In this document: positions 25,481-34,513 of the stretch, one piece after another | Layout of the letters: every line of letters starts with the position of its first letter | Position numbering within the stretch: the stretch's first letter is position 1 | Assembly (NCBI GenBank): GCA_040905965.1 | Contig: JBBDQP010000058.1 | Span: 55,877 to 119,876, forward strand | Source: DATHWB01 sp040905965 | Lineage (GTDB): Bacteria; Actinomycetota; Acidimicrobiia; Spongiisociales; ZC4RG35 | DNA: 64,000 bases | Reading direction: 5' to 3' | Program-made: the position numbers and the translations under genes | The notes under the pieces: model-generated | Told to the model about the DNA's origin: nothing | Database searches by the model: none | What the model saw: only the letters and a program-made list of their open reading frames with translations

Positions 25481-26678
25481 GGGTGAGCAGGGCGGTCGAT
25501 TCGTCGTAGACGAGGGTGTACAAGATCCCCCCGGATTCGACCGTTCCGTTGATCCCTTCGAGCAGCGGCTGCCGCACGTCCAGACCCAACTCGCCCAGCA
25601 GAGAGGCTCGCTGCTGGGGTGTACGGTCTGGTTCGACCGTGGCGATGGCGACGCCAAGCGCCTGGATACCCACCCTGTCGTATTCGGCAGGTCCGCTCGG
25701 ATCGATATCCAGGGCGAACTCGTCGAGAGTCCCATCCGGCTGGACCACGCTGACGAGGGAAAGGAAGGGCGTGAACCGCTCCTCGAACGGGCCGAGCACC
25801 GGATTGGCGTCGAATTCCAAGACCTGGTCAACCGGTCCGCCGGCGGCGTCCCAGGCGGCGACGAACTCGGATGACGGCTGGTCGAAGATCACGTCGCCGA
25901 CCGGGGCGGGTGGACTCGTCGTCGCCGTCACGTCTTCTGCGATGGTCGTCGACGGCGCGACGGTGGCTTCCGACACCGGGAGCGTCGTTGGGGGCCGTGC
26001 CTCACTTTCGTAGTTCTGGATGAACTCGATGGCAAGTGGCGTGACGAATGCGAACAGTGCGACGACTGCGGCCACCCCGGCAATGAGCCCGGCGATCTTC
26101 ATCCGCTGGCTCCGCTTGGCGTCCTTCACCTGATACCCGCGCAGAGAGCGCTGGGCGAACAACGCGTCTTCGGCCACGGTGTTCGGCCCGGGAACGTACT
26201 CCTCGGCGAGGAGACGAGCTTGGGAGGGCCGTTCGTCGGCATCGTCGCGGTTGTCGAAGGCGGCGGGATCTGCATGGGAGATGGGGAGCGCCGCCGGCGT
26301 GAAAGGGAACGCGACCGGATCATCGGCCGACTCCGCATCGGTAGTCGGGACAGCTGAAGGAGGAGGGGACGAGTGGTCGTCGCTGTCGGATCCGACGCCC
26401 CGCTCCTTGATGATGGCGACGAGCGAGCTGAAGCCTTCTGGATCGACGGGGGTGAACACCGCATCGTCACCATCGACCACGATCCTGAACGACCCGTCTC
26501 CAGCCGGATCAGCGTCGATCCGGCATTCTTCGATGGGCCAGGTCCCGAGTTCGCCGCCTGCCGCGCTCATGCGCAGGGTGCGTCCGCCAATCAACTCGAC
26601 ATCGATGTCGAGTCCTTCGCCGGCACCTGTCACCAGGAGTCCGGAATGTACGGTGGCGTCGTTGGTCACAATCATCAT
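25458..26678 (-). CDS. Single-pass membrane protein of unknown function
   Basis: 406 aa. The ~90-residue cytosolic start (IVTNDATVHSGLLVTGAG... to a WPIEECRID strand and FRIVVDGDDAVFTP) looks like a small beta-rich, PH/GRAM-like fold. A disordered acidic/Pro linker, a basic stop-transfer (KDAKRSQRMK), one helix (IAGLIAGVAAVVALFAFVTPL), a Thr/Pro linker and an extracytoplasmic C-terminal domain of ~110 residues follow. The start is uncertain; ATG 26678 is chosen because upstream residues look non-coding. It lies downstream of the transglycosylase and may share its transcript. Confidence 0.7.
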   Translation of the reverse strand: MMIVTNDATVHSGLLVTGAGEGLDIDVELIGGRTLRMSAAGGELGTWPIEECRIDADPAGDGSFRIVVDGDDAVFTPVDPEGFSSLVAIIKERGVGSDSDDHSSPPPSAVPTTDAESADDPVAFPFTPAALPISHADPAAFDNRDDADERPSQARLLAEEYVPGPNTVAEDALFAQRSLRGYQVKDAKRSQRMKIAGLIAGVAAVVALFAFVTPLAIEFIQNYESEARPPTTLPVSEATVAPSTTIAEDVTATTSPPAPVGDVIFDQPSSEFVAAWDAAGGPVDQVLEFDANPVLGPFEERFTPFLSLVSVVQPDGTLDEFALDIDPSGPAEYDRVGIQALGVAIATVEPDRTPQQRASLLGELGLDVRQPLLEGINGTVESGGILYTLVYDESTALLTLTVAPAN

Positions 26679-26790
26679 TCTGCAAGGTCCCACAACACCA
26701 TCGGCCGTCAATCCCGCCGACTTGAAGGACATAGGTTGGGTCGGAGGGCCCAATTCCCAGCCTGTGGCTGTCACTGGGCGGCACGAGAAC

Positions 26791-27381
26791 TCAGCGCCAA
26801 CAGCCTCCGCTGGCATTCCAGTGTGACCATCCGCCGAAGTCGTATACGAGCCAAGCGGCCACGGCCACATTCGCCACCGGATCGAATACGTCGGCGCCCG
26901 GCCACCCTGCGTCGGCAGACCGCTCTGGCCACATGCTCGCCAGATGCTGGAAGAGGCCGGAGGCGGTCGATGTCGGGTTCTTGGCTGCCACCCGACCACC
27001 TGATTCGCACGCGATCACGCGAAGAGCACGATCCACGTGACGCGGCTCGAAGAACTGTTCGACGAGGGGGCGCCAGTCCGAAACCTGCGCCACTTCGTCC
27101 GGCACGAGGTCGTAGGCGTCGCGCGGCATCTCCAGACCGCCTGCCTCCACGGTGGTGGCGCACGTGGCACCTACCAGCCCGGGACGACACCCTGGGGGCA
27201 GCGGCCGCAGGTCGGCCGCCGGTGGGGCGATGTCCGTTTCGTACGGAAATGCCGCGTGACCGGAATTAAGTTGCACGGGAAAGAGCCGGGCTTCATCGTT
27301 GAGAGTCCAAGCCCCTCCGGAAGCGAGGATCATCACGAGTGTGAAAATCCCTGCGGCGTAGGACGCGACAGCGCGCATCAT
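26791..27381 (-). CDS. Secreted lytic transglycosylase-like protein
   Basis: 196 aa. The N-terminal hydrophobic signal (about residues 2-25) is followed by a ~90-residue spacer and a C-terminal SLT-like domain. The catalytic glutamate is in VIACESGG, followed by NPTSTASGLFQHL and ANVAVAAWLVYDFGGWSHW. It should cleave peptidoglycan glycan strands, like Rpf/SLT-type enzymes. The SD AGAGAGGTGA abuts ATG 27381. Confidence 0.85.
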   Translation of the reverse strand: MMRAVASYAAGIFTLVMILASGGAWTLNDEARLFPVQLNSGHAAFPYETDIAPPAADLRPLPPGCRPGLVGATCATTVEAGGLEMPRDAYDLVPDEVAQVSDWRPLVEQFFEPRHVDRALRVIACESGGRVAAKNPTSTASGLFQHLASMWPERSADAGWPGADVFDPVANVAVAAWLVYDFGGWSHWNASGGCWR

Positions 27382-27426
27382 TCACCTCTCTTCGGGGGAA
27401 CCAGACGTGAAAACGTCCGAGGCAAA

Positions 27427-27455
27427 GGGTACCTGCCCGCGAAAACCAACCCAAT
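27427..27455 (-). promoter_or_regulatory. Promoter of the transglycosylase gene (-35 TTGGGT, 17 bp, -10 TACCCT)
   Basis: -35 at 27455-27450, a 17-bp spacer and -10 at 27432-27427. The predicted start of transcription near 27420 gives a ~40-nt leader with a GACGT-TTTC-ACGTC hairpin and a good SD. Confidence 0.5.
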
Positions 27456-27513
27456 TCGGGTCAGGTGAGAGTGATGGCGAAGAGCACGGCGCGGAAAGAC
27501 GAGACGGAGGTCA

Positions 27514-28611
27514 TCAAGGCCCCCAACCGCGTGGCCGTTCGGCCCGTCCGATCACCTCTTCACCTCGCACCAACGCCAGTCGAGAGTGCATCTCGGCGGT
27601 GGCACACGCGTGGTTCGGCCACACGCGCACACGCTCCCCCACTTCGAGACCGGTTGGACCGCCGGTTCGCATGGTGACGAACCCGTGTTCCTGATTGGCC
27701 TCCGAGACGATCAGTTCAGAGTCGGCGAGTCCGGCGGTGGTGACGCTCCCGAGCCCGGTCATGCCCTTCAGCGCCGGTACTCCCCGATCCTGGGAGAGAG
27801 CGGACCATCCGGCATCGATGAGCGCCCGATGACCGCGGTCGACGACCCCTACGACCGTTGCGAGCGTGGAGAGCGCCAATTCCGTCGGACGCATCACGCC
27901 GAGCGACACCATCGAGAGATCGCCGAACAGGTACACCCCCGGTCGCGCCTCGCTCGCACCACGCAAGTGATCGACGCCGAAGAACGTCGGCGTCGACCCC
28001 ACGCTGACCAGATCGACGTCGTGACCGCGATCGCGCAGCCCGGCGGCGACGCCGACCACGGCGTCGCGCTCGGCTGTCGCAAGCATCGGGACCTCGGAAG
28101 CGCCCACCAGGTACGAACCGCCGCCGTGCGTCATCACACCCCGCAACCGGTGATGCTCGACGATCTGGTCTGCCAGGCTGTACACACGCGGATCGTCGGG
28201 ACGTACTCCCCCGCGATGTCCGTCGCAGTCGATCTCGATGGCGACGTCGACGCGGGGATCGGACGGCACTCCGAGGAGCCCCGAGACCGAGTCGACGACG
28301 ACCGTGAGTCGGATCGGGGCATCGCCGAGCGCCTCCAACAGGGCGGGACTCTTCCCGGCCGCGACCGGCACCGCGTACATGATGTCGGTGCTCACGGCCG
28401 CCAGCGTGCGTAGTTCTGCCAGGGTCGAAACGGTGAGGCCGCTGGCGCCGGCGGCGACGACACTTCCCAGCAACTCCGGACTCTTGACCGTCTTGGCGTG
28501 AGGGCGGAGGTCGACACCGAGTTCCGCAGCTCGCTGGACGCCCTGCCCGGTATTGGCCGCGAAGACGTCCATGTCGACGAGAGCGGCGGGTGTGACGAGG
28601 TCTCCGAACAC
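27514..28611 (-). CDS. Fold-III PLP enzyme, D-threonine aldolase / D-serine dehydratase-like
   Basis: 365 aa. TPAALVDMDVFAANTGQ and the PLP-lysine segment RPHAKTVKSPEL are the hallmark of the alanine-racemase N-terminal fold used by D-threonine aldolases and DSD1-type D-serine dehydratases. The metal-site motif WPNHACAT near the C-terminus fits that class rather than alanine racemase. It would act on a D-hydroxy amino acid. The start is GTG 28611, with TAAGCT 7 nt upstream; the ORF extension to 28761 overlaps the divergent gene. Confidence 0.85.
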   Translation of the reverse strand: MFGDLVTPAALVDMDVFAANTGQGVQRAAELGVDLRPHAKTVKSPELLGSVVAAGASGLTVSTLAELRTLAAVSTDIMYAVPVAAGKSPALLEALGDAPIRLTVVVDSVSGLLGVPSDPRVDVAIEIDCDGHRGGVRPDDPRVYSLADQIVEHHRLRGVMTHGGGSYLVGASEVPMLATAERDAVVGVAAGLRDRGHDVDLVSVGSTPTFFGVDHLRGASEARPGVYLFGDLSMVSLGVMRPTELALSTLATVVGVVDRGHRALIDAGWSALSQDRGVPALKGMTGLGSVTTAGLADSELIVSEANQEHGFVTMRTGGPTGLEVGERVRVWPNHACATAEMHSRLALVRGEEVIGRAERPRGWGP

Positions 28612-28618
28612 CGGCCGA

Positions 28619-28624
28619 AGCTTA
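28619..28624 (-). promoter_or_regulatory. -10 hexamer TAAGCT, 7 nt before GTG 28611
   Basis: Leaderless layout. The nearby inverted repeat (28632-28668) covers where the -35 region would lie. Confidence 0.5.
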
Positions 28625-28631
28625 CGACGAC

Positions 28632-28668
28632 CGGGGTGGGCGTCTGAGAAAGTGGAGAGCCCACCCCG
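28632..28668. repeat. 10-bp perfect inverted repeat, candidate operator
   Basis: CGGGGTGGGC (28632-28641) and GCCCACCCCG (28659-28668) are separated by 17 bp in the divergent gap between the PLP enzyme and the phosphoribosyltransferase. A further GGTGGGC half-copy follows near 28680. Its place over the -35 region of the minus-strand promoter suggests a repressor site. Confidence 0.45.
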
Positions 28669-28735
28669 ATGACGAGTCACGGTGGGCAGGAGATGCAGAT
28701 GATGCGAGCACACGAGAACGTGGGAACATGGGTCG

Positions 28736-29242
28736 ATGACCGAAGCACGCGAGACGCTCACGTGGGATCTCTACGGCACCGCGGTCCGTTCCCTCGCCCG
28801 GCAGGTCGCAGACGACGGATACCGACCAGACATCATCCTGGCCATCGCCCGGGGCGGTCTCTTCGTGGCCGGATCGCTCGGGTATGCCCTCAGCGTGAAG
28901 AACCTGTACGTGATGAACATCGAGTACTACACGGGGGTTGGAACCCGTCGCGACGTGCCTGTCATGCTTCCCCCGTATCAGAACCAAGTGGAGTTGGACG
29001 GCGCCCGCATCCTCATCGCCGACGACGTGGCGGACACGGGCAACACGATTCGCGTCGTTCACGACCACTGTCAGGGTCGGGTGGCGGACGTCCGCACCGC
29101 GGTGCTCTACGAAAAGCCCCACTCACTGGTCGACTGCGAATACGTGTGGAGGCACACGGACAAGTGGGTCAACTTCCCCTGGTCGACCGAAGCACCCATC
29201 ATCGGCCCTGCGGATGGCGGCGAGATCGTGCTCGACGCCTGA
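28736..29242 (+). CDS. Phosphoribosyltransferase (xanthine/hypoxanthine PRTase-like)
   Basis: 168 aa. The PRPP-binding motif is ILIADDVADTGNTI, and the N-terminal IILAIARGGLFVAGSLGYAL is typical of purine-salvage type I PRTases (Gpt/XPRT-like). The C-terminal WVNFPWSTEAPI resembles Gpt-like hood regions. Base specificity is not readable. It ends 4 bp from the convergent hgmA. Confidence 0.85.
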   Translation: MTEARETLTWDLYGTAVRSLARQVADDGYRPDIILAIARGGLFVAGSLGYALSVKNLYVMNIEYYTGVGTRRDVPVMLPPYQNQVELDGARILIADDVADTGNTIRVVHDHCQGRVADVRTAVLYEKPHSLVDCEYVWRHTDKWVNFPWSTEAPIIGPADGGEIVLDA

Positions 29243-29246
29243 GGCG

Positions 29247-30539
29247 TCAGACCTCGAAGTGCCGTTCAAGCGAGTGCCACACGCTCGGGTAGTCGTCCTG
29301 GAGGGCGGGAATCGAGCCGGCGTAGGAGGTCGGAATGAGCGGGTACCTGGTTTCGAACATGAACGACATCGTGTCTGAGAGTTTCTCCGGCTTCAGTTCG
29401 GAGGTCGTCGCCTTGATCCAGGCGTCATGATCCGGTCCATGGGGGAAATACATGTTGTGCAAGCTCATCCCGCCCGGATTGAACCCTTCCTCTTTGGCGT
29501 CGTAGACGCCGTAGAGGATCCCCATGAACTCCGACATGAAGTTCTTGTGGTAGTACGGCGGGCGGAAGGTGTGCTCGCCGACCAGCCACCGATCGGCGAA
29601 GACGACGAAGTCGACGTTCGCAACGCCCGGATCGGGTGACGGCGAGGTGAGCACGGTGAAGATCGACGGATCGGGATGGTCAAAACTGATCGATCCCATC
29701 ACGTTGAACGATCTCAGGTCGTACTTCCAAGGAACATGGTTGCCGTGCCACCCGACTACGTCGAGCGGCGAATAGTCGGTGGCAACGACGAACAGCCGCC
29801 CGTCGAACTTCACGTACAGCTCCCCAGGCTCCTCGGTGTCCTCGAATGTTGCGACCGGGTGGAGGAAGTCACGAGGGTTCGCCAGGCCGTTGGCGCCGAC
29901 CGGACCGCGCTCGGGCAGTTCGAGCAGCGTTCCGTAGTTCTCGCAGATGTAGCCGCGGGCCGCCTCGTCCATGAGTTCCACCCGGAACACCATGCCTCGC
30001 GGCATCAGCGCGACCTCACCGGGACGAACTTCGAGGACACCGCATTCGGTCACGAAACGCAGTCGACCCGACTGGGGGACGATCAGCAGTTCTCCGTCGG
30101 CGTCGTAGAAGTGCGTGTTCCTCATCGACTCCGTTGCCATGTAGACATGGGCCGCCATCCCCCGCTGGAGGTGGGCGTCTCCATTGGTGGCGATCGTCCT
30201 GATCCCGGTGAGGAACGTGGTGGACTCGTCCGGAAACTCGGGCGGATTCCATCTGAGCTGGCCGATCGGCGGGTCCGACTCGCGATTCGGAGCGGTCCGT
30301 ATGAAGTGATTCGAGGTCTCGGTGAACCGCCAGGCGTGACGGACCGAGGGCCGAATCCGATACATCCAGGTCCGCCGGTTGCGATCGTTGGCGACGGTGA
30401 AGGCGGTGCCGGAGAGCTGTTCGGTGTAGAGGCCCAGCGGAGGTTTCTGCGGATTGTTCTGACCGACCGGAAGTGCGCCTGGCACCGCCTCGCTTGCGAA
30501 CTCGTTGCCATACCCCGACAGGTAGGACAGCTCACCCAT
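29247..30539 (-). CDS. hmgA: Homogentisate 1,2-dioxygenase
   Basis: 430 aa, full length. YLSGYGNEFASEAVPGALPVGQNNP at the N-terminus and MSEFMGILYGVYDAKEEGFNPGGMSLHN...HGPDHD in the metal-binding region are diagnostic. It opens the homogentisate ring in tyrosine/phenylalanine catabolism. Fumarylacetoacetase lies 16 kb away (46.4 kb). The maleylacetoacetate isomerase and HPPD genes are not in the window. ATG 30539 follows GAGAGGATCG; GTG 30548 is an alternative. Confidence 0.95.
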   Translation of the reverse strand: MGELSYLSGYGNEFASEAVPGALPVGQNNPQKPPLGLYTEQLSGTAFTVANDRNRRTWMYRIRPSVRHAWRFTETSNHFIRTAPNRESDPPIGQLRWNPPEFPDESTTFLTGIRTIATNGDAHLQRGMAAHVYMATESMRNTHFYDADGELLIVPQSGRLRFVTECGVLEVRPGEVALMPRGMVFRVELMDEAARGYICENYGTLLELPERGPVGANGLANPRDFLHPVATFEDTEEPGELYVKFDGRLFVVATDYSPLDVVGWHGNHVPWKYDLRSFNVMGSISFDHPDPSIFTVLTSPSPDPGVANVDFVVFADRWLVGEHTFRPPYYHKNFMSEFMGILYGVYDAKEEGFNPGGMSLHNMYFPHGPDHDAWIKATTSELKPEKLSDTMSFMFETRYPLIPTSYAGSIPALQDDYPSVWHSLERHFEV

Positions 30540-30596
30540 GTCGCTCACGATCCTCTCTCGCCATGCCATGGACCGTACCTGGGAGGTCGGCCACGT

Positions 30597-31862
30597 TCAT
30601 CTGATTCCGGTTGGCGTCACCAACTTCAGCCATGGAGTGATGACGGCGATGAGGGCCGGAGCGACTGCGGCGGCGAGGAGCACGGGGCGATACGACCCGG
30701 ACATGTCGAACCCGATTGCGAGCAGGAGCGGTCCTGCTGCAGTGCCGGCCACCATGATCGTCGACACCATCCCCTTGATCGCTCCCTGATGGGTGCGGCC
30801 GAAATAGTGAGGGTATACGGTGAGAGATATGGCGCCGCTCATCCCCTGCATGACCCCGAAGACCACCCCGTAGACCAGCAGGCTGGGTCCGGCCGAGACC
30901 CTCGTGGCGAGAATCATGACGGTCGCCATCGCCGCTTGGGCGGCAGCGAGGAGGAAGCGGGGTGGAACCCGATCGAGCAACCATCCGGTCAGAAAATTGG
31001 CGATCGCCTGCACGATCCCGAACGAGATGAACACAGTCGCCGCCAGTTCTCGACTCAACCCGTTGTTGTCCATGATCGAGAAGTGGTGGAATACCAGTCC
31101 GGTGCCGAGCATCGCCGTGAAGAACGCCCCGGAAGCAAAAAGCCAGAAGGTGATCGTCCGTCTCGCCTGAGCGAGCGTAAAATTTCGCTCAGTGGCTGAC
31201 ACGCTCTCCGCGCCCTCGAACTTCTTGCCGTCGGGTTCGTGCCCGTACCGCTCAGGGGCGAACCGGAAGAACCCTCCGCCGACTGGGAGCACGACAACCG
31301 CCACGGCGAGACCGAGCAGGGCGTAGGCGGTTCGCCACCCGAATGCCTCGATCAGCCAGTTGATCACGACTGGCATCACCGACGTGGCCAGTGCCATACC
31401 GACCCCGGCCAGTCCGATGGCGAGCCCCCGCCGGCGGACAAACCACAGGTTGATGGTGTGCATGCTCACGAGACCCAGCGCTCCCTGCCCGAGTGCGCGA
31501 ATAAGAGCAAAGCCGACGAACAGCGTCACGATGCTGCCGACGAAGCCCATGAACACGCAGGCGAACGCAAAGGCGGATCCGATCAGAAGTACCGCCCGCC
31601 GGGGTCCGTGCCTGTCGATGGCACGCCCGATGTAGGGGAGGCTGAACGAGCCGACCAGCGTGCCGGCCGTGTACACCGCCGAGACTGTCGACCGGCCGAG
31701 CCCCAGATCGTCGATGATGAAGTCCAGGAAGACCGAAACCCCGACGGTCTGACCAGGAATAGTCATTCCGACTGCGATCGTTCCGGCGACGAGGACGACC
31801 CAGGAGTAATGGACAGGAAGGCGGTCGATCAGGCGGCTCGTGAGGAGCGGGGGCGCGTTCAC
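30597..31862 (-). CDS. Major facilitator superfamily transporter
   Basis: 421 aa, 12 hydrophobic segments. The loop signatures are GRAIDRHGPRRAVL (loop 2-3) and NLWFVRRRGLAIGLAGVG, as in OFA/monocarboxylate-type MFS proteins. The substrate is unknown; an organic acid is plausible given hmgA 57 bp downstream. GTG 31862 overlaps the prfC stop (GTGA), so it is coupled to release factor 3, an unusual partner. Confidence 0.85.
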   Translation of the reverse strand: MNAPPLLTSRLIDRLPVHYSWVVLVAGTIAVGMTIPGQTVGVSVFLDFIIDDLGLGRSTVSAVYTAGTLVGSFSLPYIGRAIDRHGPRRAVLLIGSAFAFACVFMGFVGSIVTLFVGFALIRALGQGALGLVSMHTINLWFVRRRGLAIGLAGVGMALATSVMPVVINWLIEAFGWRTAYALLGLAVAVVVLPVGGGFFRFAPERYGHEPDGKKFEGAESVSATERNFTLAQARRTITFWLFASGAFFTAMLGTGLVFHHFSIMDNNGLSRELAATVFISFGIVQAIANFLTGWLLDRVPPRFLLAAAQAAMATVMILATRVSAGPSLLVYGVVFGVMQGMSGAISLTVYPHYFGRTHQGAIKGMVSTIMVAGTAAGPLLLAIGFDMSGSYRPVLLAAAVAPALIAVITPWLKLVTPTGIR

Positions 31863-33433
31863 AGGGCGATGATCGGATCCAGGAGCAGGTCGGGGTGATC
31901 ACGCTCGACCGCTTCCAAACGATGTCGGTTCGTGAACAGGGCAACCGGGATGCCGCTGCTCCTGCGAGCGACTTCGACACCCCGGATTCCGGCGAGGGTC
32001 CCCACTCCGGCATCGTCGGTCCTGCGGGCGACGTTCCACGGGGTCGACTCGAAGAGCACCTCGGCGTTGAACTCGTGCTGGAGGCGGTGGAGCGCCACTT
32101 CGTACTGCATCTCGCCCACCGCAGCGAGGATCGGCTCTCTCTCGCCGCCCTGTTCCGTACGGAGGATCTGGATGACGCCCTCCTCGTCCAATTGGGTGAT
32201 CCCTTTCCGGAACTGCTTGTACCGGCCGGTGTCCAGATTGCGGGCCACGCGGAAGAATTCGGGGGCAAAGGTGGGGATCGGGGGGTAACGGACCACACCG
32301 TCGAGTGAGAGCGTGTCGCCGATCAGGAGATCGTTCGCATTGACCAGACCAACGATGTCGCCGGGGAAGGCATCTTCCACGGTGTCGCGTTCCCTTCCGA
32401 AGACCTGGTGGGCGTATTTGGTGGTGAACGACCGTCCCGTGCGGTTGCTGGTGAGAGTCATCCCGCGTTCGAAGTGGCCGGTGCAGAGGCGCATGTAGGC
32501 AACGCGGTCGCGGTGGCGCGGATCCAAGTTGGCCTGGATCTTGAAGATGAACCCCGAGACCCCGTCGTCGAGTCGGCGCGGCTCTCCGTCGGTGCCCTCG
32601 CGCGGCTGAGGGCTGGGGGCCATCGTGTCGACGGCGTCGAGGAGCAACCTGACACCGAAGTTCCAAAGTGCCGAGCCGAAGAACACCGGGGTGGTCTCAC
32701 CCGCCAAGAACCTCTTCGGATCGTGATTCGCCTCTACCTCGGCGAGCAACTCGAGTTCGGAAAGGGCCGCCTCGCGCCACTCGTCGCCCCCCGCAGTCTC
32801 GGGGGTGAGGCGCAACTCGTGCTCGGCTCCGATCTTGGTCCCGCGAGCCGTCCGCTCGAACTCCCAAAAGACAGAATCTCGACGGTCGACAACGCCCTGG
32901 AACGCCTGACCGCTCCCCACCGGCCAGGTGACCGGTGTCGCCACGATCCCGAGCTGACGTTCGATGTCGTCGAGAATCTCGAGAGGCGCCATGCCGGGCC
33001 GGTCGCACTTGTTCACGAAGGTGATCAGGGGGATCCCCCTGGCTTGAGCCACCTGAAACAACTTGAGCGTCTGGGCCTCGATTCCCTTGGCGCCGTCGAT
33101 GACGATCACGGCGGAGTCGACCGCGGACAGGACCCGATACGTGTCCTCGGAGAAATCCTTGTGACCGGGAGTGTCGAGCAGGTTGAAGAGCCGGTCCCCC
33201 ACCTCGAATTGGAGGACAGTGGAGGTGATCGAAATCCCTCGCGCCCGTTCCATGTCCATCCAGTCAGATGTGACCTCACGCCTGCCTGAGCGCGCGCCAA
33301 CGGCACCCGCTTCGCCGATGACACCGGAGAACAACAGCAGCTTCTCGGTGAGGGTCGTCTTCCCGGCGTCCGGGTGGGAAATGATGGCGAACGTCCGCCG
33401 ACGCCGCGCCTCGGTTGCGATGGCGTCGGCCAT
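31859..33433 (-). CDS. prfC: Peptide chain release factor 3
   Basis: 524 aa translational GTPase. G1 SHPDAGKTT, the arginine-rich switch I (GRREVTSDWMDMERARGISI), G3 DTPGHKDF and G4 NKCDRPG are intact, and the C-terminal domain has PEFFRVARNLDTGRYKQFRKGI. It recycles RF1/RF2. ATG 33433 has SD GGGAGGT, and a possible -10 TACTCT lies ~40 nt upstream. The much longer ORF extending to 34792 is a shadow of the divergent HAD gene. Confidence 0.95.
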   Translation of the reverse strand: MADAIATEARRRRTFAIISHPDAGKTTLTEKLLLFSGVIGEAGAVGARSGRREVTSDWMDMERARGISITSTVLQFEVGDRLFNLLDTPGHKDFSEDTYRVLSAVDSAVIVIDGAKGIEAQTLKLFQVAQARGIPLITFVNKCDRPGMAPLEILDDIERQLGIVATPVTWPVGSGQAFQGVVDRRDSVFWEFERTARGTKIGAEHELRLTPETAGGDEWREAALSELELLAEVEANHDPKRFLAGETTPVFFGSALWNFGVRLLLDAVDTMAPSPQPREGTDGEPRRLDDGVSGFIFKIQANLDPRHRDRVAYMRLCTGHFERGMTLTSNRTGRSFTTKYAHQVFGRERDTVEDAFPGDIVGLVNANDLLIGDTLSLDGVVRYPPIPTFAPEFFRVARNLDTGRYKQFRKGITQLDEEGVIQILRTEQGGEREPILAAVGEMQYEVALHRLQHEFNAEVLFESTPWNVARRTDDAGVGTLAGIRGVEVARRSSGIPVALFTNRHRLEAVERDHPDLLLDPIIAL

Positions 33434-33528
33434 CGGACCTCCCGACGTGGAACTGACGAAGAGTACCGCAGTTGACACCCCTGCCCGCTCGCCGACATCC
33501 CGCCCTATCGGGATCCGCAGATCGCGAA

Positions 33529-33534
33529 TACCAT
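33529..33534 (+). promoter_or_regulatory. -10 hexamer TACCAT, 7 nt before ATG 33542
   Basis: An in-frame ATG at 33533 lies inside this hexamer, so the real start is ATG 33542. Confidence 0.5.
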
Positions 33535-33541
33535 GTCTGGC

Positions 33542-34501
33542 ATGCCCATCTTCCCGCAGAATGTGATCGGAGTGATCTGGGACTTCGACAAGACCCTCAT
33601 CCCCGGATACATGCAGGCTCCCCTGTTCGCCCGCTTCGGCATCGACCCCGCCACCTTCTGGACCGAATCCGACGGTCTCGACGACTACTACACCGCCCGC
33701 GGGGCGGGTATGACGAGTGGTGACACCCTCTACCTGAACCACATGCTGACCTACGTCCGCGCCGGTCTGATGAAAGGACTGACGAACGATCTCTTGTCCG
33801 AATTGGGGGCGGAGATCCAGTTCTACGACGGAATGCCTGACTTCCTCGGCCAACTGACGAAGCAGATCGAATCGGACCCGGCCTACGCCGAACACCAGAT
33901 CGCGGTCGAGCACTACATCGTCTCGTCGGGGTTGCGACAGATGATCCTCGGTAGTGCAGTCGCCCCGTACGTCGCCGAGGTATGGGGGTGCGAGTTCTCC
34001 GAGGAGGTCGCACCACCCGGATACCTCGAGAGCGGCCAGATGTTCTCCGGAGAGAATCGGGAGATCCGCCAGATCGTGTACACGATCGACAACACGTCGA
34101 AGACGCGGGCCGTCTTCGAGATCAACAAGGGCACCAACCGGCATCGCAACATCGACGTCAACTCCAAGATCGCCCATGAGGATCGGCGGATCCCGTTCCA
34201 GAACATGGTCTACGTCGCAGACGGCCCGAGCGACGTTCCGGTGTTCAGCGTCATCGAAAAGAACGGGGGCAAGACGTACGCGGTCTACCGGCCGGGATCG
34301 GAAGCCGAGTTCGAACAAGTCAACAGGCTGCTCGAACAGGACCGCATCGATGCGTACGGCCCGGCCGATTACACGGATGGCAGCCAGACCGCGATGTGGC
34401 TGACTCACAGCGTGCGAACCATCGCCGATCGGATCGTCCGGGACCGCTCCCTCGCTCTCACGGAACGGTTGGGGGCACCACCCGGGCACGTCTCGGACTG
34501 A
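33542..34501 (+). CDS. HAD-family phosphatase
   Basis: 319 aa. Motif I is WDFDKTLIPG (Asp14, Asp16), an internal VSSG serves as motif II and VYVADGPSDVPVFS as motif IV. The large insert between motifs (about residues 40-115) is an all-helical cap. The substrate is unknown. It ends 12 bp before the ceramidase-like gene and is probably co-transcribed with it. Confidence 0.82.
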   Translation: MPIFPQNVIGVIWDFDKTLIPGYMQAPLFARFGIDPATFWTESDGLDDYYTARGAGMTSGDTLYLNHMLTYVRAGLMKGLTNDLLSELGAEIQFYDGMPDFLGQLTKQIESDPAYAEHQIAVEHYIVSSGLRQMILGSAVAPYVAEVWGCEFSEEVAPPGYLESGQMFSGENREIRQIVYTIDNTSKTRAVFEINKGTNRHRNIDVNSKIAHEDRRIPFQNMVYVADGPSDVPVFSVIEKNGGKTYAVYRPGSEAEFEQVNRLLEQDRIDAYGPADYTDGSQTAMWLTHSVRTIADRIVRDRSLALTERLGAPPGHVSD

Positions 34502-34513
34502 AGGATCACCTAG

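Noticed and set aside
29676..31199. A 507-codon open frame on the plus strand
   Set aside because: It is antisense to homogentisate dioxygenase and the MFS transporter, both with diagnostic motifs; the frame itself is Arg/Gly/His-rich and unrecognisable.
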